A program made the position numbers and the translations under genes. From positions 1,285,357 to 1,349,356 of the forward strand of contig VZTG01001880.1 in the NCBI GenBank assembly GCA_013397845.1: a stretch of 64,000 nucleotides of DNA, written 5' to 3'. Below are positions 37,943 through 49,900 of the stretch, one piece after another. Source of the stretch: Melanocharis versteri (taxonomy: Eukaryota > Chordata > Aves > Passeriformes > Melanocharitidae). The notes under the pieces are model-generated. The model saw only the letters and a program-made list of their open reading frames with translations. It had not been told where the DNA came from and ran no database searches. Numbering within the stretch: the stretch's first letter is position 1; every line of letters begins with the position of its first letter.

Positions 37943-40900
37943 GTACGACAACTGACTTGTCTGGCTCTTGATTATTATTATGCAGGACTGAAGGTCGGGT
38001 GGAGAGGCTGGAAATTGTATCTCCCTATAATGTGCTGAATATGTAATTAGGGAAGGACACAATATTATAATGTTATTGTATTTGTCAACATCTGTCTGAA
38101 TTCAGAGTACGGTGCACAGAAAGGAATCCAAAAAGAATAGAGGGGATTGTGGGCATAAAATCACAGAAAGTAATTATAAACTATTTCAGTAAATGTGGGT
38201 TGGGGAAGTTGGGAGTATTCTGGGAGAGGATATAAATCCAAGGTGGCATGGAAGATGTAAATAAGGCAATAAGGAGTTCAGAGAAACCCAGAATTGTTTT
38301 TCTGTTTACCCTCTTCTGAAATTCGTAAACATGACAATGTTCACTGATACTGAAAGGCCACAAAGAATCCAGTGATAAGGAAGTATTTTGATGGGCAATA
38401 GATTATAGACTTTACAAGCACAGCATCACTGAAACTAACAGTGATAAAAATAATGTTTCTAGAAAAACTATTCCATAGACAAGGAAATCAAGGATCAGAG
38501 ATGACACAGAGAATTTCATCATCCAAAATTTTTGTTAAAGAGGTTAAATATACTTTTTTTTGCTGTTAATCCTTAAGGATTGGAGTCTAATTTGACCACA
38601 AAATATCGTTGTTTACAAACAAATTTCTGTAAAGAAATGCTATTCTTTGGTATCATCTGAATCTCTGGTGTTGACCAGAGTGGGCTATATTGACCTGATG
38701 TAGTTTAGCAATGCCTACAGTCAGAAAAGGTTACAGATCTAGGGAGGTGTTTCCAGAAGGTTAAGTAAGAGTGGATGTATAAACAGGGGGGAGAGGAGAG
38801 GAAGAAAGTGCAGTGCTGACTGAGAGGTAGTGGAATTTCAACTGTAATTTATTTCACTGCTCTTTCCTCCTCAAGGTCTGGCTCCGGTGTGCCTTGCAGG
38901 CCAAGCTGGGGATGGAGAATCGCTACCTCCTTCGTGCTTGCTGGCCTATTCTTTGCTGATACCATCCCAGCCACCATTTCCCAGCAAGGGCTGGGCCCCG
39001 TGTACCTGGAAGTGCTGGCCAATGGCACTGCTGCCCTGACATGGCTGGTGCATGGCTTTGCTCTTCTCATGCTCTGCAGGTCCATTCACGGCTTTAGCAG
39101 GGGCCCTGCAGCCCTGGCTCTCCTCACTCTCTTACCCCTGCCTTCCCTCATCATCACACTGCTGTGGTACTGCCAGAGTGGGACAGCTTGGTCCCCTGCC
39201 CACCCTGGTGCCTCCTCCAGGTTCGCCATTCTCTGTCTGCAGCTGGCCTCTCTGCTTGCCTATGTGGTCAGCTACTTCTTCCCCACTGCTGGCAGGCAAG
39301 ACTTCCTCTGCATCAATAGCTCCTGGCAACAAGACCAGCCCATCTCAGAGCCAGGGATCCCAGTGCCTGACCAGCAGAGAGTGGCAGAAGATGGTGAGAG
39401 CTGGCTCTCACGCTTCTTTTACACCTGGATGAACCCCCTAATGAAGCGTGGCTACCAGCAGAAGCTGAACCAGCCTCAGGATGTCTATGTGCTTCCTCGC
39501 CAGCTCCAGGCTGCCAGGGTCTGTGACCGGTTCTACTCTTGCTGGCAGAAGAAGGCAGCTCTTCAGCGAGCAGAGGAGGAGACAGTGTCTCTTACCAGCC
39601 CAATCATTGCTGGAGGGGATGGGAGTAGTGATGCTCCAGACAGCCGACACCATGCCCAGGGAGCTGTGCGCCTCTTATCAGTCCTTCACGCGGCCTTTGG
39701 GCTTCGTTTCTACACCCTTGGACTTCTCAAGCTGGCTGGCAGTCTGTTGGATTTTTCAGGTCCTCTGCTTCTGAACTTGCTGGTGAACTTCATGGAGTCA
39801 CGGCAGGAGCCCCTGAGCCATGGGGTTCTGTATGCCCTTGGCCTCTTTGCTGGCTCCTTCCTGGGCGCTCTCCTGCGGAACCAGTTCAGCTACGAGATGA
39901 ACAAGATGGCGCTGATGGTGCGGGCCGCCGTCATCTCCGCCATCTACCGCAAGGCTCTGCGTGTCAGCAGCACCAGCCTTGCCCGCTTCACTGTGGGGGA
40001 AATTGTCAACTTCATGAGCACGGACACCGATAGGTTGGTCAACTTCTGCCTCAGCTTCCACGAGTTGTGGAGCTTGCCTGTCCAGCTTGCCATTACCCTC
40101 TACCTCCTCTACCAGCAAGTGGGGGTAGCATTTCTGGGAGGCGTGGCCCTGGCACTGCTGCTTGTGCCCATCAACAAGATCATAGCTAACCGCATCATGA
40201 TGAACAGCAAGAAGATGCTGAAACACAAGGACGCACGAGTCAAGGTGAGAGGCAGTGGTATCTCTCTGAGTTTGTATTTTTTTCCCTGTTTGTCCCAGAA
40301 CGTTGGCTTTTTGGCCACTTGTCATGATCCAAGGCAGATTAATTGAATCACAGCTGTTCAGAAAAATGCCAGAAGGGGAACACACACACACAAACACACA
40401 CACACACACACTTCGGTTAAAAGTGTTTCAGGGTGATGTAGTTTCACCACCCATAAGATCATGAACCTTTAATGCTTATCTTGTCCCCTGGGCTAATTTA
40501 GGTTCACTTGCAAGTTTCTTTTCTGTGTGTAGTAGTTAAGGTAAGACTCCCAATGGCTTCTTCTAGTGTGCATCCATCCTGTTGCTCCGGTGATGCCATC
40601 AATGGTAAAGTGGCTTGCAGTCTGGGCGAAGGCAATGATCATGGATGTAATTTTATATGGTTCCAGGCTTGGCACTCTCAGTCATCTTTTCCACTGCTTT
40701 TCACATATTTGCAGTGCCATCTCTCCTCGCCACGTGTCAGACATTTGATTCCCGCCTTTTAGCATTGTATCTCTAATTTGAGGGGACAGCAGTTTCACTC
40801 ATGCTTTGGAAGCATGAAACATAGGTCAACCCCTTGTCAGAACTGTTGGCAGCTTTAAAAATACTTACTTTCGCAACTGAAGGTGCATCTGCCAGAGTTG

Positions 40901-43900
40901 TATCTGATTATGCTGAACTTTCTCCAATTGTTGTAAGACTGGTTTGCTGAATGAAGTCTCTCTTGTTAGTTTTCTTTAATGTTGGGCAGAAATGCAGTCA
41001 GCTTGCTCTGTATATGCTGACTTGAGAGCAGAAATGAGAGGAGTGCATCCTGCAGGGACACCAGAGTTCTGGAAATGAGCCAGCCAGGCTCTGGATACAG
41101 ACTAGCTGAGTCGGGGCAGGCCTGGGTCTGAGGGTCAGGTGTTCTCTCAAGGCACTCTCAGGTCAACACGAATAAATGGTATCCGGGTTGGAGCTAGCAG
41201 TTCCACACATCCCTTCACCTGTGTTGCTCATCTTTCACTTGGAAAGTAGTGTAATATTTTGCCTTTTGCTGAGCGGTATACAGCACAGGTGGCTGAAGAA
41301 GCTGGTGGGATGGATGAGCACTAAGTTCCCAGTAATTGTCACGTAAGTTTATGTTTTTGTTAGCAATAAATGGTTCCTGGTGTCTCTAGCCTGACCCTTA
41401 GGAGACAACTGCACACCCAGGCACAGCCCAGGCTGCCTGGCCACTGTTTGCTTGATGTTCTTTTCCTTGTTGCCTGCAGCTGATGACAGAGTTCCTATGT
41501 GGCATTCGTGTGATCAAGTTTTATGCCTGGGAGAAGCACTTCAGCACCAGGATAGATGCCTGCCGGGCCAAAGAGCTGCAGAAGTCACGAACCATCAGCT
41601 ACCTGGATGCTTTGTGCGTGTACATGTGGGCAGCACTGCCTGTTGTTGTCTCCATTGCCATCTTCGTCACCTATGCCCTGTTGGGTCACCAGCTCACTGC
41701 CACAAAGGTGAGTAGGTAGCAGGGAGAGCTCCAACCTTGGCTTCTGCAGAACACAGTCTGCAGTGGGACTGCAGTCCTGAGGCATCTTCTCTGGGAAATA
41801 AACCCAGCCTGTGTCACTCCACAGCTCTTCAGCTCTCACTGGTGAAGCTGTTTGGAGGATACAAGGGAGGTACTGGCTCCAGCTCATGGCCGTTTGCTTA
41901 CCCATGCAGGTGTTCACAGCATTGGCCCTTGTTGGGATGCTTATTCTACCCCTCAACGGCTTCCCATGGGTGTTGAATGGGATCTTGGAGGCCAAAGTTT
42001 CCCTGGATCGAATCCAACAATTCTTTGAACTCGTGGACCAGGACCTGGAAGCTTATTATGCCCTAGGTAATGGCTAAGGAAGCTGCCAGGCTTGAGACTC
42101 TGGTCAGCAGACATTCAGAGTAGAGAGCTGGGGTGCGAGGCCCAGGGGCAGTGCTGGAAGGCATCTGGCTGTCACCCTGTGATTCAAGATGTTCGGTTGG
42201 GTAGAGGCAGAGTGGATACACTTAACTTCTCTTAATTTCTGTGGAAAGCAGGAGACAAGGCTATAACATTCCACTTTACCAACCATAAGCCACTGCTTGT
42301 CCCCGCATAGCCATTAGTGTCCCAGTAGAACAAGCAGCTCTGTCCTCTGACCAAAGCTCTTCTGACACTGAAGCCGTCAACAAACTTGGCTTCACCTGGC
42401 AGAAAGGCTTGAGTGGCTGCCCCTCTCCTGAGCCATATTAGCTCCCTTTCCTTCTTTCATTGCCTTTTGCCAGCTGCATGCCATTCTTTACCTTCAGCAA
42501 TAATAACACCAGGTTATATCCTTACAGTGTCTCCCTGACAGCCGTGTGTGTCTGGTGTGAGCTGGAGACAGGAGGGTTGGAAGAAGGGATATATAAGTTT
42601 AAGGGCGAATCAATAGGCAAGAGTCTCACTCTGTGGTTGGGTCAGGGGCATCATGCAGTGCCTCATCCATGGTCTCTGCATTTGGTAACAAAGCTGTTGG
42701 TTTTGTGATGCCAGGTGCCTTTAATTTTCTGGTCTTTTCATAGCAGTGCTTTGCCGTTCTGCTTTTCACTTGTAGATAGCCCTTCAGATACTGCTACTGC
42801 CATGGAGATGCGATGTGCAGCCTTCTCGTGGGTGCCAGTTGAGGAGGAAAGCACCAGGCAGCCCTCATCCACAGGCACTCTGCAACTGCACATCGAGAAC
42901 CTGTCAGTGAGAAAGGTGAATGAGGACATAGGAGGTAACCCAGGAAAATGGCACTAGAGAAGAAATACTGGAAACTAGAAATAATGAAGCAGAGGTGGCA
43001 TGTTTTTCTCAGTTTAGGAGCTGTGCATCAAAATCTTCTCTTGGTCAAGAGGCACAAGACACATATTACATCTCAGAGCTGAAAGGTGCTAGAGAACATC
43101 AATGGTGTACAGACAGGAGATTAACTAGTTCTCTCTGCTTTCTACTATTGCTGCGGGAGACAACTGGACAGGGAACAGAACAGGTCTCTAGAGTTAACAC
43201 TCCTTGCAGATCTTTGTCCTGTCATATCAGGAGTCTGGTTTACCGGACAGCTGTACACAGCTGTACACAGCTGCACGGCTGAACGTGTGAGATGGTTCCA
43301 GCAGTCAGCTTCCTTACAGGCTACGTGTGGCTCAAGAAATCTGCACAAGCTACCCTGTATTAGCACATCAGATTGCTTCTTTTCATTTGCCTTTGCAGGG
43401 AATGCTCCTGGGGGTTGTTGGGAAGGTCGGTTCTGGCAAAAGCTCTCTGCTTGCAGCCATCACTGGAGAGCTCATTAAGTAAGTAGCCTAAAGACTTTAC
43501 CCTGCCTGGTCTCTCCATGCCACGGCAGGTGGGGACTATGCAGTGCTATCCCAGCTTGTAGGTCATTTTGATCTCCCAACAGTTTTTCTTTGTTGCCCTT
43601 TGTACCCACTTCTGGTGTGCTTGCAGGCAAGGTGGACGAGTGTATGTTTGCGACCTGGAGCAGGGATTTGGTCTGGCCACACAGGAGCCTTGGATACAGT
43701 TTACCACTGTCCGTGAAAACATCCTTTTTGGGCGGGAATATGATGCCGGGCTGTACGAGGAGGTGCTGGAGGCCTGTGCCCTCTCCGAGGACCTAAATGT
43801 GAGTGCCTAGACTGTAAACTTGCCTGGGCCTTCTTGGCGGGCTTTTGCATCCATCCTGAGCCTCACTGGGATCAGTCTCTATTCTTTCAGGGTGTAGACT

Positions 43901-46900
43901 GCTTTTCCAATGTCTCATCACATGGTGTTGCTCTGATTACCAAGCCCACACCATTCCTGGTGTGCCCATACTTCTTTATTTAAGGTGTGAAGTCACTCTT
44001 GTAGCACTTTGGATGGTTTCTTCTGCAGCTGAGCCAAAAGCTCTTCATCCTGGAGAAAGGAGTTGTTCTTGCAGAGCTGATGACTGTTGGGTTTTTCAGA
44101 CAGAACTCATCAGCAGCTGATGTTTTTTTGGGGGGAGATCAGAAGCAGCTTCTTTGGGATCTGGAATGGCTAAGTCAGTGCTCCTGTCAGTAATACATAT
44201 ATTCTAAATTTGAGGTTTATGACTGTATTAGCCAGTAAACCTGGCTGTATATATGGTAGGAAGATAGCCTTCTCCCAGTTTATAAGCTGATGCCTTATTT
44301 TCTGAAGTGCCAAACTTTAGCAGCTCCTGTTTGTTTTGGCTGGAGCTATGAATACTCTGTAAAGGCAATATTTTTATTTGAGATTTAGTAGAATACACTT
44401 ACGCTACCAAACCAAGAGGAGACTTATTTCCAGATACTGAAACTTGGTAGTTTTTACTGCTACACTGTTTGGAAGGACCCTGACATAATTTTGATGCAGG
44501 CACAGCTCTTGTTCTCACAGAAAATTACTGTGTGCGATTATCTTGGACCAGAAGTTACTCTCAATGGGTAGTTCAGATGTGACCACCCTATTCTGGAGTG
44601 TAAGAGATTTTTGTTGCATAAATAAAGCTTGCCAGTTGTGTGTAGAACCAGTGTATAGGCTGTTGCACTGTTCAACTGTTAGTAAGGTTTCAGCCTTAAA
44701 AATTACTGCCAGAGACTGGAGAGGGGCCCCTGTGTCCTGGTTTTGGGTCCCCAGCAGTTTCCTGTCCCTTTCTAAATTATTTTCTTGAATATTTCAGATT
44801 TTACCAGCAGGTGACCAGACAGAGGTGGGTGAAAATGGTGTGACACTCAGTGGGGGACAGAAGGCTCGAATAGCCCTTGCCAGAGCCATTTACCAGGTAA
44901 ATAACAAAGGAGTTACTGTGTGGCAGATCATGCCCAGTGACAAGTCAAGTACAAAGAGGCTGGAAGCACTCAGCTGTACAGTGAGCTCTGGCAGCATGTC
45001 TTTAAAGCACATCGTGCTAGCCTAAAGATGCTGCCACATGGAGACACTTGGACTTTTCTCTACAGCACTGCCTGCTCCAGCAGGGCCAGCAGCTGTATCA
45101 TTTTTTCTTTTGTCCCCCTCCCAGGAGAAAGAACTTTACCTCCTTGATGATCCCCTGGCTGCTGTTGATGCAGATGTAGCCAACCATATTATGCGGAAAT
45201 GCATTTTTGGAGTTCTCAAACATAAGACCAGGGTCCTTTGTACTCACAGGACAGAGTTTCTGGAGAAGGCCGATGCCTTGTTGTTGATGGACAACGGCAG
45301 GATAGTTAAGACAGGTACACTGTCTGGCTTCTCAGGCATTCACTTGTGCCTGTGTCTTAGAATGGCTTGAGGGGATTAGGATTAACTAGCGGGGAACCCA
45401 GTGATGAAAGAGGACACTGAGAACACTGCACGTGGGCAAGGATGGGGTGGAAGAGAATGTGCAGATGTACAGCTAAAACAGGACAGCCCTAGATGTGCGG
45501 AGCTGATGAGGCAGAAGGATGTAACAGGTTGAATGGAGCGGAGCCTTCAAGGGTACAGTTGCTGTATAACGTAGGGAATGTTATGAGAGAGCAAAACTGG
45601 TCATTTCAGAGCGAGAGGTGGTGGGAATGTGGAAAGTTGTCACCTGTTCCTCACAGATGCTGAAGCATTTGCATGTTTCTCTTTGCAGGCACACCAGCTG
45701 ATATCCTGCCTCTTGTTGAAGCCTTCCCCAAGTTCAAGGATACAGACAAGGGACATAAGGATAAAGGTCTGTTCCTGATGAGCTTATCTAGGGCAGCACA
45801 GCTCACCTTCCAGAGAGAACCTGTAGCTGATGGCTGCTGGCCTTAGAGCAGAACTCCCACCATCTTGTTCTGCTGTGGCAGTGCTGATATCTGGGTGGTA
45901 TATACACAGGAGGACAGGAGGCCCACATATCATTGGGTATTGGTCTGGAGCAGTATTTGAACCTGTTGTTCCACTTGTAGTCCAGTTTTGGATGAAGAGC
46001 TGCCAGGGTTGGTGCACCTCTTTTGAAAGAGGAGAGGGGAGGGATAAAAAGTCTCCCTCATAGATTAGACTTCCTCTGTTCACAGTAAGGAAAGGAAGAA
46101 TTTAACACTGCACTGACCTTTGTTTTTGCATCCATTCCCACAGCCCCTAATGAACAGGGACAGGAAGGGGCCATAGAGACAGAGGCAGAAGAACCAACCC
46201 AAAACAATAATCTCATCCACAAGGAGGAAGAAAAGAAAGAAGGGGCAGTGGCTTTTCAGGTGTACAAGGCCTATTGGCTGGCAATGGGCAGTTGCTTGGC
46301 AATATCAATCCTCTTCTCACTGTTCCTGATGCAAGGTGAGGCAGTGACCCAGCAGCACATCTCTCTTTAGACACTCCTCTCCTCTTGTCTCATTCCCTGG
46401 TTGCATGGAGTCCAGAAGGAAAGACACCAGGGGGTTAAACATTCTCTCTGTAGCAGGAAGACTGATTTTCTCTTCCCCACATTAAAGTAGCTCAAGGAGC
46501 TACTTTAGTAGGGAGGAGGCACATATGGGAAGTGTACCTGGCATCTCGCTGCTGCGGTTGCATTACTGTACCTCTGTAGCAGTGCTCTGTCGCTGCTGCA
46601 GCTCAAGGCTGTTCCCTTGCTCCTGCTCTACTACTGACAGGGGGAAGACTATAGTGGGCAGCGAGACTATGCAAAAGTTGTCCAGCAGCTTCCCCGTCAG
46701 CTTGTCTGCTTCATACTTGCTGATTCAAAAGCTGAATTTCACTTTACGTTGTCTGTCTTTCTCTGTAGCATCCAGAAATATCTCGGATTGGTGGCTGTCA
46801 TACTGGATCTCCAGCATATCCCAGACAGCAAATACCTCTGTGATGGCCTGCTCAGCTTCCCTGCCTTCCCCAGAGCTGCTTCTCTTCTCCACTGCTGGGC

Positions 46901-49900
46901 TTGTGTAAGTGAATATGGTCCAGAGGTGCCTAAGGAATCTGGAAATGCCCTTAAGTGCATTTCCTGTGAAGATCCTGGAGAGCAGGGATAGATAAACTGA
47001 CCGCCTCACTTCAGGGGATGTGTGGCTGCTTTGACAAAGAGAATCAAAATCTCTGGCCTGATGACATGCCCAAGAGGCTTCTGTCTGGGGCTGATGGAAG
47101 ACCCCTAGCTGCATAGTAATCAGAGTATTTGTCCCAACAAAGGGGTATAACAGGAGTATCAGGAGTATCAGGCTAAAGTATCCTGATTTCCCCTGGAGTA
47201 TGCTCTTGGGTTCTCATGCCCTGTCTGTGAGTTTACTGTCGGGAGGACATTGGCAGATTCATAGTCTTCTTTCTCCTTTTTTCCAGTTAGCCCATTCAAG
47301 ATCTGACCAACACCCCAGCCCCTCCCAATGGCTCAGTGGATGTGAATTTCTACCTGATAGTTTATGGAAGCATTGCAGGAGCCAACTCCTTCTTCACCAT
47401 TATTCGGGCATTCCTCTTTGCTTATGGCGCTCTCCGTGCTGCCGCTGTCATTCACGACCGACTGCTCCGAAGTGTTCTAAAGGTAATGGGCACAAAGTCC
47501 AGGGCAGGCTGAGGCTCCTGCAAGCTGACATAGTTGGCAGTAAGGGTTTGGGAGATAGATTAAGATTTCTATTGATCTTGGCTGGTAGGACTGTATTCAA
47601 AAAGGGCTGCACCACAGCCAGCACAAGGGGCCGGTGAGCTGGGGTTCAAAATGTGTCCTGTTCATTCCATGCAAGGATGATTTATGGCTCCCACCTGCGT
47701 TTGTTCACTCATTAGGCTTAGATGTATAGCCAAGATGAGGGCCAGTCAAGTCAAAGTAGCTTTTGCAGGATCGTGAGTTCAGGTTTAGATGAGATTGGAA
47801 GGAGTCATTAAGCAAGATCTAGGGCTGATGCTGGCATGTGCCAGTTAACTTGCTTTACGTTTTCAGCTTCCTTGGGTCCTCAGGCTAGAGTTAGGATTAG
47901 GGGATTGGAAGTTTGGATTGGAGGCTAGATTTGCCTTGCTACTGTGGGGCCAGCACGGCCTCTGAGAGCCTGCTCTCTCAGTAGCTGTCTGCCATTCGCT
48001 ACAGAAGGAATGCTTCCTTTTACCATGCAAACAACATGAGTTGTTTGGCTGCTAGCGGATGCTGGCTTTGGAGGCTGGGGTAAGGAAGTGGGTTGTGATG
48101 GCTGCTGTGTTGTGGCCTTATCTGCTCCCCTTGCTGCTCTCCTGCACACTATTCTGTGGTTGGATCTCACTGCAGCTGACCAGCTCTTACTTTCTGGTTC
48201 TCTTATTGCCAGGCCACAGTCACCTTCTTTGACACCACACCAACAGGCCGAATCCTGAACCGTTTCTCCTCAGACCTGCACTGTGTGGATAACAGCCTGC
48301 CATTTACCCTCAACATCTTCCTGGCCAACACCTACAGGCTCTTGGGCATGCTGGTGATAATGACCTATGGCCTCCCTTGGATTGCTCTGGTCTTGCTGCC
48401 TCTGGCTGTAGTCTACTTCTTCATTCAGCGCTATTACCGATTCACATCCCGGGAGCTCAAGCGCCTTTACAGTGTCACCCTGTCTCCCATTTACACCCAT
48501 TTCTCAGAGACCCTCTCGGGACTGAGCAGTATCAGAGCCATGCGGGCAACAAAGAGGTGAGCAGAAAGCGTGAGCACTCAGAGAGACAGAGCCTTGGCTT
48601 TATAGGCCAAGGCCTTCCTCATGTGGGGCCGGTTATAGGGTGGCTGGAATGCCCTTGGTCTGGGGCAGCAGGAGTAGAATTTGCATGGTGCAAACCTCTG
48701 TTGTGTGCTTGCCAGGTTTGAGTTGGAGAATCAGCTACGTCTGGAGCAGAACCAGCGCTGCCTCTTTGCCAGCAACACAGTGATGGAGTGGCTGGACATC
48801 CGCTTGCAGATGATTGGAGTTGCTGTGGTTACTGCTATTGCAGGGATTGCCATCATCCAGCACCAGAAGCAGCTGGGAAATCCAGGTAGACTGCCAGGGA
48901 TTGATCTATGTCCACTCCTAGGCTGTGCCCAAGGGGTTCCTCCTCTCCCAGCCCAGAGCTACACATTTTCCTACACTGGGGTAAGATCCGGAGCTCCTGC
49001 TCCCTGTCCCTATGCAAGTCACCCACAGTGCAGTGCTTCAGCTCCTGTCTCTGCTCCTGTGTGTCCCAACCTGAAGTGCCACCCCAGACTGCACAGAGTC
49101 CTGACTTTTTCTTTTTTTTTTTTGTCTGCCCACCAAGATGCCAGCTCCTTCCCTGCCAGTGACATTCTTGCTTATGCTTTTATCCTTACAGGACTTGTGG
49201 GCCTGGCACTCTCATATGCCCTGTCTGTCACAAACCTGCTCTCAGGCCTCATTTCCAGTTTCACTCACACAGAGATCATGATGGTGAGTGTGGAGCGGAC
49301 AGAGGAGTATACCACAGACATCCCCATGGAGCCCCAGGATAAATTGGTCCAGGTAAAAGCTCAGATGTGTTCTCAGGTACTGGCCCATCTTCTGGCTCTG
49401 TGCCCTGCACTTGCCCCCTGGGGAGATCACAGGGTTCCAGTGAATGGGTGGATTCCTCACCACGGAAACCACCTTAATCACTCATCTTTTACTAGTATAT
49501 CTCCTGGGGAAGATGAATCTCTGGCAGGAAGTGGTGAAGCCTGGAGTGATGGGAAGGAGTAGGGAAGCAGAATGGGTGCTAGATACAAGCTGTGGCAGAA
49601 GAAAAAGCCTAGGAGTAGGCTGGAGGTGGGACTGGGCTGTGTGTTGATTCTGCTCAGGGGCCAAGCAACCATCTAAAGGGAGGAATGGGGCTTGGACTGT
49701 GGGGAGGTAATGCTGAAGATGACAATCAATCACTGTCATGCCCTTTCTCACCTGTGTATCCCTCTTAGGTTTCTGCTGACTGGCCAAGCGAGGGGCTTGT
49801 GGAGTTCCAGCAAGTGGTCCTGGCATACAGAGCAGGCTTGCCTAATGCACTTGATGGTGTGAGCTTCACTGTTTACCCTGGAGAGAAGCTGGGGATTGTG

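Noticed and set aside
38889..40346. ABCC10 starting within exon 2 as a stand-alone 485-residue protein
   Set aside because: The first codon there is GTG, not ATG, the frame is open upstream to a splice acceptor, and the family N-terminus is found in the separate exon at 37782-37942. The 3' end also runs into intron 2.
39798..40409. Minus-strand 203-codon open frame opposite ABCC10 exon 2
   Set aside because: Antisense shadow of the coding exon; its N-terminal part is translated CA microsatellite.
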